From NCBI GenBank assembly GCA_035504175.1, contig DATJSJ010000045.1, positions 1 through 64,000 on the forward strand: a stretch of 64,000 nucleotides of DNA, given 5' to 3'. The position numbers and the translations under genes are program-made. Within the stretch, counting starts at the first letter, position 1, and each line of letters begins with the position of its first letter. Origin of the DNA: DATJSJ01 sp035504175. Lineage in GTDB: Bacteria; Pseudomonadota; Alphaproteobacteria; Acetobacterales; Acetobacteraceae. Positions 47,586-56,209 of this stretch are shown in pieces. The notes beneath the pieces were generated by a model. That model was not told where the DNA came from. It searched no databases and saw only the letters and a program-made list of their open reading frames with translations.

Positions 47586-48080
47586 CCTGCCTCTGCCGCT
47601 GAGACGGCGGGCACGGTAGGCGGAAGCCGGCTCCGGGTCTGCATCGGAAAACCCGGGGAAGCGGCGTGGCGCAGCCGAGGCCGGTGCGCGCGGCGGTGGC
47701 AGGGCTGGTGGTTTTTTGGGCAGGCGCACATCCCGCGGCGGGTGTCCGGCCCCAGGTCATCGGGCCCCAGGTCATCGGGCCCCAGGTCATCGGGCCCCAG
47801 GTCATCCGGCCCCCAGTCATCCGGCCCCAGTCATCCGACCCCAGTCATCCGGCCCCAGTCATCCGGCTCCGGGCCATCCGGCTCCGGGCCATCCGGCTCC
47901 GGGGTGCCTCACTCTCGCACCTGGCGCCCTGGGCGCTCCCGCGCTGCGGGTGCCCGCACTTCGGGGCTCTGGCACTCCTGGGCGCCTTGCACTCAGGCGT
48001 TTTGGCATTCTGGGCGCCCGACCGCCTGCGCGCCGTCGGGTCCGTTTGCCGCCGGCGCGCGGTCCCGCCAACAATTCGGG
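47586..48080. promoter_or_regulatory. Divergent intergenic region between flavoprotein operon and rpiR
   Basis: A 495-base gap with no credible gene. Its main content is the tandem repeat at 47746-47904. After that the sequence is low-complexity GGCGCC/CTCCTGGGCG-like stretches to about 48040. Promoters for both the leftward operon and rpiR must lie here, but none stands out. Confidence 0.6.
47746..47904. repeat. Tandem repeat, 11 units of 14-15 bases
   Basis: Unit 1 (47746-47760) is CCGGCCCCAGGTCAT. Units 2-4 (47761-47805) are identical CGGGCCCCAGGTCAT copies. Unit 5 is CCGGCCCCCAGTCAT, and units 6-8 (47821-47862) are 14-base CCGGCCCCAGTCAT types, one with a single change. Units 9-10 are CCGGCTCCGGGCCAT and the last is truncated at 47904. 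The graded divergence with identical neighbours suggests repeat expansion by slippage. Confidence 0.95.
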
Positions 48081-48938
48081 ATGACCGCCGAGACCCCACT
48101 CGCTCAGCGCATCCTGCGCGACTACGACCAGCTCACGCGCAGCGAGCGGCGCCTCGCCGATTACGTGCTGGCGAGCCCGGGATGCCTGCACGCGAACGGC
48201 GCCGCCGAGCTCGCCGCCGCGGTCGGCGTCTCCAAGGCAACGATCGCCCGGTTCCTGCAGCGACTGGGCTATGGCGGGCTGCGCGCGGCGCGGCACGCGA
48301 GCCCCGCCGGCGCGGCGGGGGCACCGGCGCGGGCCGGGTATCCGGTGCCTGCGGAGCACGGCCCGCTGACGCTTGCGAGCCATCTCGCCTGGGAGGTGCA
48401 GAACCTCGTCCGCTCGACGGAGGCGCTCCGCTCCGACCAGATCGCGGCCGCTGTGCAGGCGCTGGCGCGCGCCGACAAGTTGTGGGTGGTCGGGTTCGGC
48501 GATGACTATCCGCTCGCGCATTTCGCCCGGGCGCTGTTGATCCGGGTGCGGCCCGACATACGGATGATCCCGATCGGCGGATTTTCGGTCCCCGAGGAAT
48601 TCGCCTCGATCTCCGGCCAGGACGCGCTGCTCGCGCTCGGTATCGGGCGACGCACGCGGTCGCTGCGCGCGGTGATGCGCTCGTCGGTGCGGGCCGGGGC
48701 GCGGGTAATCTTCGTGACGAGCCAGACCAGCCCCGCCTCGCCGGAGGTCGCGCAGGTGACGCTGCGCTGCCGCACCGGCGGCGCCGGGATGTTCGACTCC
48801 GTGGTGGCGCCGGTGAGCCTGCTCTCCTTTCTCTGCGCGGCGCTGGCGCTGCAGATCGGCGGCGCCGCAGTGGAGCGGCTGCGGCTGATCGAGGAGATCC
48901 ACGCGGATTGGGGTGATCTGCTGCCCGGCGATTTCTGA
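48081..48938 (+). CDS. RpiR-family transcriptional regulator
   Basis: 285 residues. The N-terminal HTH_6 domain (about 1-80) has LAQRILRDYDQLTRSERRLADYVLASPG and the recognition helix region AAAVGVSKATIARFLQRLGYGG. The C-terminal SIS domain (about 125-260), with LWVVGFGDDYPLAHFARALL and VIFVTSQTSPAS, binds a phosphosugar or related ligand in known members. The start at 48081 has a poor SD. It precedes the peptide-type ABC operon by about 170 bases in the same direction and is divergent from the flavoprotein operon. Either could be its target. Confidence 0.92.
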   Translation: MTAETPLAQRILRDYDQLTRSERRLADYVLASPGCLHANGAAELAAAVGVSKATIARFLQRLGYGGLRAARHASPAGAAGAPARAGYPVPAEHGPLTLASHLAWEVQNLVRSTEALRSDQIAAAVQALARADKLWVVGFGDDYPLAHFARALLIRVRPDIRMIPIGGFSVPEEFASISGQDALLALGIGRRTRSLRAVMRSSVRAGARVIFVTSQTSPASPEVAQVTLRCRTGGAGMFDSVVAPVSLLSFLCAALALQIGGAAVERLRLIEEIHADWGDLLPGDF

Positions 48939-49011
48939 TCCTCCGGGTCCGGTTTTGAAGCGTTTTCCCGCGCACTTTCCGCTATTTGAGTCGCGATTGA
49001 TAAAAGGCTGC

Positions 49012-49036
49012 GGAGTCACGGAAAGCGCTTGACTCC
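49012..49036 (+). promoter_or_regulatory. Candidate operator/promoter upstream of the peptide ABC operon
   Basis: GGAGTCA (49012-49018) and TGACTCC (49030-49036) are perfect 7-bp inverted arms separated by 11 bases, with AGCGCT in the middle. The right arm overlaps TTGACT (49029-49034), a good -35 element. No clear -10 is present at the expected distance. It lies between rpiR and the operon, so RpiR binding is plausible. Confidence 0.5.
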
Positions 49037-49107
49037 TTTCCGGTCGCTTCCGCTTCATTCCGGCAAGACGGCGCGAACGCGCAAGCCTGCTGGGAAGGAG
49101 TGAGATC

Positions 49108-50664
49108 GTGGCCCTGAAATCAAGCGTGCTCGCCGTCGGCGTGATGGCCGGCGTGCTTTCCTTCGGCCTCGCCCGGAGCGCCGTGGCGAAGAACGAGATC
49201 GTCTGGGCACGCTATGGCGACATCGATACGCTCGATCCGCAGCGCGCCACCAGCACGCTGTCGCTGCAGGTTTGGAGCCTGATCTACGACACGCTGCTCG
49301 CCACCGACGCCGAGGGCAGGCCGGTGCCCAATCTCGCGAAGTCCTACGAGATGTCGCCGGACGGGCTGCACTACACGTTTCACCTGCATGCCGGCGTGAA
49401 ATGCGCGGACGGCTCGGCGCTGGGCGCCGATGACGTCAAGTACACGATCGAGCGCGCCTTCGATCCCGCGCATCCGAGCGTCACCAAGGCATCCTGGGGC
49501 CCGATCACAACGGTCGACGTGCTCGACCCGTTGACCGTGCGGCTCGATCTCGCGCACCCATTCGTGGCGCTGCCTGCCTTCCTCGCCGACAGCTTCTCCT
49601 CTATCATCTGCAAGTCGAATGCAGGCCATGCCGATTTCGGCACGATGACGGCGATCGGCTCCGGCCCGTGGCGTTTCGTGAGCTGGACCAAGGGCGACCG
49701 CATCGTGCTCGAGCGAAACCCGCGCTACCGCAATTTCGGCAAGCTCGCGGAGAACAAGGGGCCGCCGTACATGCAGCGGCTGGTGATCACCGTCGTGCCG
49801 GAGCCGGAGGCGCGGCTCGCAGCGCTGCGCACCGGGGCGGCCGACATCGCCGAGCCGCCGCTCGAGGACGTGGCCGATCTGCGGAAGAGCAGGCAACTCG
49901 ACATCGTCATCGCCAGGAACACCGGCCAGGACGTGTTCTTCGAGTTCGCCGCCCACAAGCCGCCGTTCAACGACGAGCGGGCGCGCAAGGCGGTCGCCTA
50001 CGCGACCGATCCGCAGGCGGCGATCAGTCTCATCTACGGCAATCTGTCCGAGCGTGAGTGGTGCCCGATCGCGCGTGGCGTGTTCGGCAACGACGAGGCG
50101 TTCTGCGAGAAGCACGGCTATCCCTACGATCCCGCCAAGGCGCGCGCACTGCTCGCGCAGATGGGCTACGGACCCGACCATCCGCTGGAGGTCACCTTCA
50201 TCGGCTGGACCGGCGGCGAGCGCGACAAGCTGATGCAGATCTTCCAGGCGCAGCTCGCCGAGGTGGGCGTCAAGGCGGACATCCAGATCATGGATATCGG
50301 CTCGATGAACGCTCGCGTCCGGCAGGAGAACGAGAGCCCGAAAACCCGGGGCAGCTTCGACATGATGACGTGGTCTTGGTTCGACCCGGATATCCTCTAC
50401 GCGCTCTGGCACTCGCCCGGCGCCTATCGCGGCTACACCTCGCCGGCACTCGACAAGATGCTGGACGAGACCAGGGTGCTGACCGACCCCGCCGCCCGGC
50501 TCGAGAAGGTGCACGAGGTCATCGCCTACCTGATGGAGCACGCGATCGATGTCGGCCTCTACACGCCGGGCTGGGAATGGGTGTTCGCGGTGCGGCCGCA
50601 GGTGACTGGCTTCCACGTCGCGCCCTTCGTCTACCCGATCTTCAACGACGTGAGGATCCACTGA
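49108..50664 (+). CDS. Dipeptide/oligopeptide-type ABC substrate-binding protein (family 5)
   Basis: 518 residues with a GTG start at 49108 (AAGGAG 8 bases upstream). The signal peptide is about 1-27 (ending AVAK). The mature protein shows the family-5 pattern: DIDTLDPQRATSTLSLQVWSLIYDTLL, NLAKSYEMSPDGLHYTFHLHAGVKCADG, RYRNFG, and the FNDERARKAVAYATD helix. It also has ARALLAQMGYG and VTGFHVAPFVYPIFNDVRI at the end. It is the first gene of an operon with two permeases, one double ATPase and an enzyme-like gene. Family 5 also carries opines, glutathione, nickel or oligosaccharides, so a peptide substrate is not certain. Confidence 0.94.
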   Translation: MALKSSVLAVGVMAGVLSFGLARSAVAKNEIVWARYGDIDTLDPQRATSTLSLQVWSLIYDTLLATDAEGRPVPNLAKSYEMSPDGLHYTFHLHAGVKCADGSALGADDVKYTIERAFDPAHPSVTKASWGPITTVDVLDPLTVRLDLAHPFVALPAFLADSFSSIICKSNAGHADFGTMTAIGSGPWRFVSWTKGDRIVLERNPRYRNFGKLAENKGPPYMQRLVITVVPEPEARLAALRTGAADIAEPPLEDVADLRKSRQLDIVIARNTGQDVFFEFAAHKPPFNDERARKAVAYATDPQAAISLIYGNLSEREWCPIARGVFGNDEAFCEKHGYPYDPAKARALLAQMGYGPDHPLEVTFIGWTGGERDKLMQIFQAQLAEVGVKADIQIMDIGSMNARVRQENESPKTRGSFDMMTWSWFDPDILYALWHSPGAYRGYTSPALDKMLDETRVLTDPAARLEKVHEVIAYLMEHAIDVGLYTPGWEWVFAVRPQVTGFHVAPFVYPIFNDVRIH

Positions 50665-50699
50665 GGCGGACGGAATTGGGCGGTTCGGGCGGCTGAGGC

Positions 50700-51623
50700 A
50701 TGGGACGCTTCATCGCCCGCCGGCTCGGCCTCGGCTTGCTCACGATCTTTGTCACCACGATTGCCGTGACGCTGCTGATCCATATCGTCCCCGGCGATCC
50801 CGTCCGCATCATGTATGCCCAGAGCCAGGGCACGACGGACGCGGACATCGCGGCGATCCGCCATCGGCTCGGCCTCGACCGCGGCGTGTTCGTGCAGTAC
50901 GGACTGTTCGTCGGGCGGCTTGCACAGGGCGATCTCGGCCGCACCGTGCGCGGCGACCAGCCGGTACTGCCGTTGATCCTCGACCGGCTGCCAAACACGC
51001 TGCTCCTCGCTGCCGCGGCCATGGTGATCGCGCTGGTGCTCGGCATCGGCGCAGGATTCGTGAGCGCCTGGCGGGAGGGGAGCCTGGTCGATACCGGGCT
51101 GATGACGACGGCGATCGGCGGCGTCGCCATTCCGCAATTCTGGCTCGGCCTCATGCTGATGCTGGTGTTCGGCGTGCGGCTCGCCTGGCTGCCGGTGGGC
51201 GGCACCGGCCTGCCCAATCTGGTACTGCCGGCGCTGACGCTCGGCCTCGGCAATGCGGCGATCGTCGCACGGATGTGCCGAGCGGCGATGCTGGACACAA
51301 TGCGCCAGGAATTCGCCCGAGCCGCGCGCGCCCGGGGCCTGCCGAAGTTCCTGGTGATGACCCGGCACGTGCTGCGCCCCGGCCTGGTGCCGGTCGCGAC
51401 GATGATGGGGATGCAGTTCGCCTACATGATGGGTGGGGCAATTGTGGTCGAGAACATCTTCTCCTGGAACGGCATCGGCCGACTCGCGATCTCGGCGATC
51501 TTCGAGCGCGACTACCCGCTGATCCAGGGCTTCATCCTGGTCTTCGCGACGAGCGTCGTCGTCGTCTCGCTGCTGATCGACTTGCTCCAACTCGCCCTTG
51601 ACCCGCGCCTGCGCCGGCAATGA
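50700..51623 (+). CDS. ABC transporter permease (DppB/OppB type)
   Basis: 307 residues with six TM helices. The start MGRFIARRLGLGLLTIFVTTIAVTLLIHIVPGDPVRIM is the standard DppB/OppB N-terminus. GDLGRTVRGDQPVLPLILDRLPNTLLLA and the EAA-type loop FARAARARGLPKFLVMTRHVLRPGLVPV are also typical. The end is a conserved FSWNGIGRLAISAIFERDYPLIQGFIL. It overlaps the next permease by 4 bases (ATGA, 51620-51623). Confidence 0.95.
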   Translation: MGRFIARRLGLGLLTIFVTTIAVTLLIHIVPGDPVRIMYAQSQGTTDADIAAIRHRLGLDRGVFVQYGLFVGRLAQGDLGRTVRGDQPVLPLILDRLPNTLLLAAAAMVIALVLGIGAGFVSAWREGSLVDTGLMTTAIGGVAIPQFWLGLMLMLVFGVRLAWLPVGGTGLPNLVLPALTLGLGNAAIVARMCRAAMLDTMRQEFARAARARGLPKFLVMTRHVLRPGLVPVATMMGMQFAYMMGGAIVVENIFSWNGIGRLAISAIFERDYPLIQGFILVFATSVVVVSLLIDLLQLALDPRLRRQ

Positions 51624-52492
51624 GTGCGGCGGTCGAGATCGTCGCCGCGCCGCCGCGCGAGGCGCCCTGGATCGCCCGCCTGCTGCGCGCGCCCGGCGGC
51701 GCGATCGGGGCGGCGCTCATCCTGCTGCTGCTGTTCAGCGCGCTGTTCGGCGACGCGCTGGTGCCCTATTCGCCGACCCGCATGGCCGCCGGGCGGCCGC
51801 TGCTCGCACCCTCGCTCGCACATCTCTTTGGCACCGACGAGTTCGGCCGCGACGAGTTCTCCCGCGTGCTGGCCGGCGCACGGCTCACGCTGATGGTCGG
51901 GCTGGTCGCGGTCGGGCTCTCCTTCTCGGCGGGACTGATCGTCGCCATGCTGGCGGTGCTCGCTCGCGGCTGGCGCGGCGCCGCGGTGATGCGGCTGATG
52001 GACGTGCTGTTCTCCTTCACCGACACGCTGATCGCCCTCGCCTGCGTCGCCGTGCTAGGGGCGAGCCTGCAGAACGCGGTGCTCGCGGTCGGCATCGCGG
52101 CGATTCCGTTCTATGCCCGCACCGCCCATGCCGCAGCGCTGGTCGAGCGTGGCAAGCCCTACTGCGAGGCCGCCGCGGTCGCCGGCGCCGGCCCGCTGCG
52201 CCTGGCACTGCGCCATCTGCTGCCGAACATCATGCCGGTGATGATCGTGGTCGCGACGATGGGCGTCTCGACCGCGATCCTTGCGACCGCAGCGCTGAGC
52301 TTCCTTGGCCTCGGCGCCCAGCCCCCGATGCCGGAATGGGGGCTGATGCTGGCCGGGGCACGGTCGTACATGGAGCGTGCGCCCTGGCTGATGCTGTTCC
52401 CCGGCCTCGCGATCGCGCTCACCGTGCTCGGCTTCAACCTGCTGGGCGACGCGCTGCGCGACGCGATCGACCCGGGCCGGCGCGGCCGATGA
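51620..52492 (+). CDS. ABC transporter permease (DppC/OppC type)
   Basis: 290 residues. Features are an N-terminal TM (GAIGAALILLLLFSALFGD), HLFGTDEFGRDEFSRVLAGARLTL, the typical GTDxxGRD motif of the DppC side, and the loop YCEAAAVAGAGPLRLALRHLLPNIMPV. ATAALSFLGLGAQPPMPEWGLMLAGARSYM and a C-terminal LGFNLLGDALRDAIDPGRRGR follow. Both ends overlap neighbouring genes by 4 bases, giving tight translational coupling. Confidence 0.95.
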   Translation: MSAAVEIVAAPPREAPWIARLLRAPGGAIGAALILLLLFSALFGDALVPYSPTRMAAGRPLLAPSLAHLFGTDEFGRDEFSRVLAGARLTLMVGLVAVGLSFSAGLIVAMLAVLARGWRGAAVMRLMDVLFSFTDTLIALACVAVLGASLQNAVLAVGIAAIPFYARTAHAAALVERGKPYCEAAAVAGAGPLRLALRHLLPNIMPVMIVVATMGVSTAILATAALSFLGLGAQPPMPEWGLMLAGARSYMERAPWLMLFPGLAIALTVLGFNLLGDALRDAIDPGRRGR

Positions 52493-54234
52493 GCGGCGCT
52501 CCGCTGCTCGCGCTCGACGGGCTGAGCATCGCCGGCGGGCACGGGCAGATCCTGGTCGAGGATGTGGGCTTCGCGATCAATCCCGGCGAGACGCTGGCGG
52601 TGGTGGGGGAGAGCGGATCCGGCAAGACGCTGACCGCGCTGTCCCTGCTCGGACTGCTGCCGGAGCGGCTGCGCGTTACCGGTGGCGCCGCCCGGTTCGG
52701 CGGCCAGGACCTGCTGCGGTTGGACGACTCGGCGTTGCAGCACGTGCGCGGGGCGGCGATCGGCATGGTGTTCCAGGAGCCGATGAGCGCGCTCAACCCG
52801 GTGGTCACGATCGGCACGCAGATGACCGAGGCGCTGCGCATTCATCGCGGCCTCGGCCGCGCCGCGGCGGCAGCGGCGGCGATCCGCGCGCTCGATCTCG
52901 TGCACCTGCGCGATCCGGCCGGGCTGATGCGGCGCTATCCGCACCAGCTCTCGGGCGGGATGCGCCAACGCGTGATGATCGCCGGGGCCATGGTGCTGGA
53001 ACCGGCGCTGCTGATCGCCGACGAGCCGACGACGGCGCTCGATGTCACTGTGCAGATGCAGATCCTGCGCCTGCTGGCCGAGATGAAGGCGCGGTTCGGC
53101 ACGGCGATCCTGCTGATCACCCACGACATGGGCGTGGTCGCGGAATGCGCCGACCGCGTCGTGGTGTTGCGCCAGGGACGGATGCAGGAGACCGGCCCGG
53201 TTGGGGCGATCTTCCACGCGCCGCGCGCTGCCTATACCCGCACGCTGCTTGCCGCCGTGCCGCGGCCGGATGCCGGCACTACGCCGCCCGCCGTCCGCAG
53301 TGCCGCCGCGGGCGCCGCCGGCACCGGCACGCCGCCGGTGCTCGCGATCGAGCGGGTCAGCCGGAGCTTTCGCGCCGGCGGCCTGTTCCGGCGGAAGCAT
53401 CATGTCGCCGTCGACGGCGTCAGCCTCGCGATCGCCGCTGGCGAGACGCTGGCGCTGGTAGGCGAGAGCGGCTCGGGAAAGACCACGCTCGGCCGAGCCG
53501 TGCTCGGGCTGGAGGAGATCGATGCTGGCCGCATCCTGCTCGACGGCACCGACCTGCGGACGACGCGGGGCGCGGCGCGGCAGGCGCTGCGGCGGCATGT
53601 GCAGATCGTCTTCCAGGACCCGTATGCCTCGCTCGATCCGCGCATGAAAGTGGGAGATGCGATCGCGGAGCCGCTCACCCTTCTCGGCTTGCTGCGCGGC
53701 GCCGCGGCGCGGGCGCGCGCCCGGGCGCTGCTGCAGGAGGTCGGGCTGCCGGCGGATTTCGCAGACCGCTACCCGCACCAACTCTCCGGCGGGCAGCGCC
53801 AGCGCGTCGCGATCGCGCGCGCGATCGGCATCGGACCGCGGCTACTGGTGGCGGACGAGCCGACCTCCTCGCTCGACGTCTCGGTGCAGGCGCATGTGCT
53901 CGATCTGATGGCGACGCTGCAGGCCCGGCTCGGCCTCGCCTGCCTGTTCATCAGCCATGACCTCGCCATCGTGCGCCGTGTCGCACACCGGGTGGCGGTG
54001 ATGCGCGCCGGCCGCGTCGTCGAGACCGGCCCGGTTGATGCCGTGCTCGACCGGCCGCAGGACCCCTACACGCGCGCACTGATCGCCGCCGTGCCGGTGC
54101 CGGACCCGAATCGGGCGCGCTGCCGGGCCGGCGGACTTGTCGCGCCGACCGGCATCGATCGGGGCGTCGCGGATGCGGCCGGCACCGGGCGCGGCGTCGT
54201 GCCCTGCGGCGCGGCGGATCCTGCCGTGCGATGA
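52489..54234 (+). CDS. Fused double ABC ATPase (DppD-DppF type)
   Basis: 581 residues holding two complete ATPase modules. The first (about 5-265) has GESGSGKTLTALSLLGLL, QEPMSALNPV, LSGGMRQRVMIAGAM, IADEPTTALDVTVQ and THDMGVV. A linker follows at about 266-290 (Ala/Thr/Pro-rich). The second (about 285-560) has GESGSGKTTLGRAVLGLE, QDPYASLDPRMKV, LSGGQRQRVAIARAI, ADEPTSSLDVSVQ and SHDLAIV. Both cassettes are intact. Oppositely ordered DppD/DppF genes are usually separate; here one chain supplies both, as in several alphaproteobacterial importers. It overlaps its neighbours by 4 bases at both ends. Confidence 0.95.
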   Translation: MSGAPLLALDGLSIAGGHGQILVEDVGFAINPGETLAVVGESGSGKTLTALSLLGLLPERLRVTGGAARFGGQDLLRLDDSALQHVRGAAIGMVFQEPMSALNPVVTIGTQMTEALRIHRGLGRAAAAAAAIRALDLVHLRDPAGLMRRYPHQLSGGMRQRVMIAGAMVLEPALLIADEPTTALDVTVQMQILRLLAEMKARFGTAILLITHDMGVVAECADRVVVLRQGRMQETGPVGAIFHAPRAAYTRTLLAAVPRPDAGTTPPAVRSAAAGAAGTGTPPVLAIERVSRSFRAGGLFRRKHHVAVDGVSLAIAAGETLALVGESGSGKTTLGRAVLGLEEIDAGRILLDGTDLRTTRGAARQALRRHVQIVFQDPYASLDPRMKVGDAIAEPLTLLGLLRGAAARARARALLQEVGLPADFADRYPHQLSGGQRQRVAIARAIGIGPRLLVADEPTSSLDVSVQAHVLDLMATLQARLGLACLFISHDLAIVRRVAHRVAVMRAGRVVETGPVDAVLDRPQDPYTRALIAAVPVPDPNRARCRAGGLVAPTGIDRGVADAAGTGRGVVPCGAADPAVR

Positions 54235-55172
54235 CGATCGGCATTGCGGCCTTCGGTCCCGGCGCCGGGCGCGCGATCCTCGCCGGCCTCGCCGTCGCGG
54301 AGCGTGTCGGCGGCGGCGCGATCGGTGGGTTTGTGAGTTTCGCGGCGCTGCCGGCGTCCGGCGGGCTCGCGCGCGCGGCGACGCAGACCGGCGGCGGCGC
54401 GGTGCTCGACCGGCTCGATCCGGCGGCGCTGGAGGCGCCGGTCGCGGCGCTGATGTCGAGCGGCGCCAACCGGCCGGAACCGCTCGCACAGTTCGTCGCC
54501 GGCGCGGCGGGCATCGGGCTCGTCACCGGCCACCGCTTCCCGAACATGCCGGGCGTCTCCGGCGTGCCGCTGAACGAGATGGTGCTCGCCCGCATGGCGT
54601 CCGGCGAGGCGCCGGCGATCGCCGTCGCGGCCACGGTCGCCGCCAATCCGCAGGCCGATGCCGGGCTGATCGCGATCGATCCCGCCGGCGCGCTCGGCAG
54701 CGGTGACACCCGCCGCCTGGAGCGCCTCGCCGACCGCAACAGCGCGCGGCTCGGCTCGCGCCGTGCCGGGGCGCTGGTCGCGGTGCGTCATAACGGCATC
54801 CATCCGTCGCGTGGCCTGGCCCAGATGGTCGCCGAAGTCACGCTCGCCGCGATGCAGCGGCAGGGTGCCGCGTGCTGGGTAGAGTTCCAGGCGGGCGTGC
54901 CGGTGATCGCGGCGGCTGCCGACCGAATCGTCGTCGACGCGCGGCGCCGCGTCGTGCGGCTCGAAGTGAGCGATCGGCTCGGCGCCGGGCTGCGCCATTT
55001 GGGCATGGGCAGCGCCGTGCCGGTCGTGCACGGGCGGGACAGTCTCGGCGTCACGCTGTACGAGCCGTTCCTGACCGTCTGCGACGGGGCGCTCGTCTCG
55101 ATCGACGGCCAGGCGCGGCTGCGCGTCCCGTTCGCGCCACGGTCCGACTCTCAGCGCACGGGCAACGGATAG
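54231..55172 (+). CDS. Conserved hypothetical protein, enzyme-like (possibly DUF6963/DUF1028-type)
   Basis: 313 residues starting MTIGIAAFGPGAGRAILAGLAVAERVGGGAIGGFVSFAAL. The mid part is GLVTGHRFPNMPGVSGVPLNEMVLARMASGE, followed by AVAATVAANPQADAGLIAID. The glycine-rich self-contained fold, with repeated G-x-x-T-G-H and N-x-x-A-D-A-G-L motifs, recalls Ntn-hydrolase-like families. I remember such proteins beside peptide/opine importers under DUF6963, but cannot confirm this. There is no signal peptide or TM segment. It is coupled to the ATPase by ATGA. Its stop overlaps the convergent family-3 binding protein gene by 22 bases. A role in processing the imported compound is likely from context. 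Confidence 0.7.
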   Translation: MTIGIAAFGPGAGRAILAGLAVAERVGGGAIGGFVSFAALPASGGLARAATQTGGGAVLDRLDPAALEAPVAALMSSGANRPEPLAQFVAGAAGIGLVTGHRFPNMPGVSGVPLNEMVLARMASGEAPAIAVAATVAANPQADAGLIAIDPAGALGSGDTRRLERLADRNSARLGSRRAGALVAVRHNGIHPSRGLAQMVAEVTLAAMQRQGAACWVEFQAGVPVIAAAADRIVVDARRRVVRLEVSDRLGAGLRHLGMGSAVPVVHGRDSLGVTLYEPFLTVCDGALVSIDGQARLRVPFAPRSDSQRTGNG

Positions 55173-56209
55173 AGCAGGCCGCCCTGGGTCCACAGCGCGT
55201 TCGGGCCGCGCGGCAGATCGAGCGGCGAAGCGCGCCCGACGTCACGCGCGTAGACCTCGCCGTAATTGCCCACCGCCGAAATCGCCCGCGCCGCCCAGTC
55301 ATCGGGCAGGCCGAGCAGCCGGCCGATCCCGGGATCGCTGCCGAGCAGCCGCCGCACCACTGGGTCATGCCCGTCGCGCATCGCCGCCACGGTCTGCTGC
55401 GTGACGCCCAGCGCCTCCGCCTGCAGCAGCGCCTGCTCGACCCAGAGCACGATCGCCGCCCATTGCGGATCGCCCTGCCGGTAAGCCGGCGCCATCGGGT
55501 CGAGCGTGATCGACTCCGGCAGGATCACGAAACGGGACATCCGCGCATGAAACTCGGCGCGGGCGCCGGCCAGCATCGAGATGTCCGCGGTCATCGCCGC
55601 GCAATGGCCATCGACCAGCGCCGCCTCCATCTCGCCCACTTCCTCGAAGGGAAACGGCTTGATGGCAATGCCGCGTCGGGCCAGGGCGACATCCAGCATC
55701 GTCTCGGCCTCGGTGTCGGCGATGAAACAGACCTGCCGCCCGGCCAGATCGGCAACGCTGCGGATCCCCGAATCGCGCGCGACCAGAAATCCCTGACCGT
55801 CCAGGAACACCGGCGGACCGAAGGCGAGCTTCCACACCGCCTGGTTCGTCACGTCGGGCGTCGGGCCGACCAGCAACGCGATCGTCCCGCCGGCGATCGC
55901 CTGCATGCCATGCCGCGCATCGGGATATTCGGTGATCCGCACGTGGCCGGGCCCCAGCACCGCGGCAGCGACCGCACGGCAGATATCGGCACCGAGCGCG
56001 CTGAGATCGCCATGCGTGTCCTGCTTCGTGTAGTCCTGCTCGTAGCCGATGACGCCGCAGGCGAGCGTCCCGGCCTGGCGCACCGACTCGAGCACGCCGC
56101 CGGCGTGGGCCGGAGCCGCGCGCATCGCGATCAGCGCAAAAGCCAGCAGCCAGCCGGCCACACGCAGCGGACGGGGCCGGCGCCCCGCCCGGTTCGTCGG
56201 CTCGATCAC
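55151..56209 (-). CDS. Family-3 (amino-acid-type) periplasmic solute-binding protein without own permease
   Basis: 352 residues from a GTG at 56209 that overlaps the phosphoesterase stop (GTGA). After a signal peptide (about 1-36, LLAFALIAMRAAPAHAG) comes VLESVRQAGTLACGVIGYEQDYTKQDTHGDLSALGADICRAVAAAVLG. This is the AapJ/general amino-acid binding pattern, where the usual acidic and aromatic ligand residues look altered. Later come VGPTPDVTNQAV, FLDGQGFLVARDS, VADLAGRQVCFIADTEAETML and AVGNYGEVYARDVG. No permease or ATPase gene accompanies it. A lone copy may deliver ligand to a transporter elsewhere or serve in signalling. Confidence 0.85.
   Translation of the reverse strand: MIEPTNRAGRRPRPLRVAGWLLAFALIAMRAAPAHAGGVLESVRQAGTLACGVIGYEQDYTKQDTHGDLSALGADICRAVAAAVLGPGHVRITEYPDARHGMQAIAGGTIALLVGPTPDVTNQAVWKLAFGPPVFLDGQGFLVARDSGIRSVADLAGRQVCFIADTEAETMLDVALARRGIAIKPFPFEEVGEMEAALVDGHCAAMTADISMLAGARAEFHARMSRFVILPESITLDPMAPAYRQGDPQWAAIVLWVEQALLQAEALGVTQQTVAAMRDGHDPVVRRLLGSDPGIGRLLGLPDDWAARAISAVGNYGEVYARDVGRASPLDLPRGPNALWTQGGLLYPLPVR

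Noticed and set aside
47746..47904. CRISPR array
   Set aside because: Units are contiguous without unique spacers and no cas gene lies nearby.
47716..48084. Open frame encoding a HPAPGH-type repeat protein
   Set aside because: It arises because 15-base repeats keep frame; the units of 14 bases break this, there is no RBS, and both flanking genes have their own starts.
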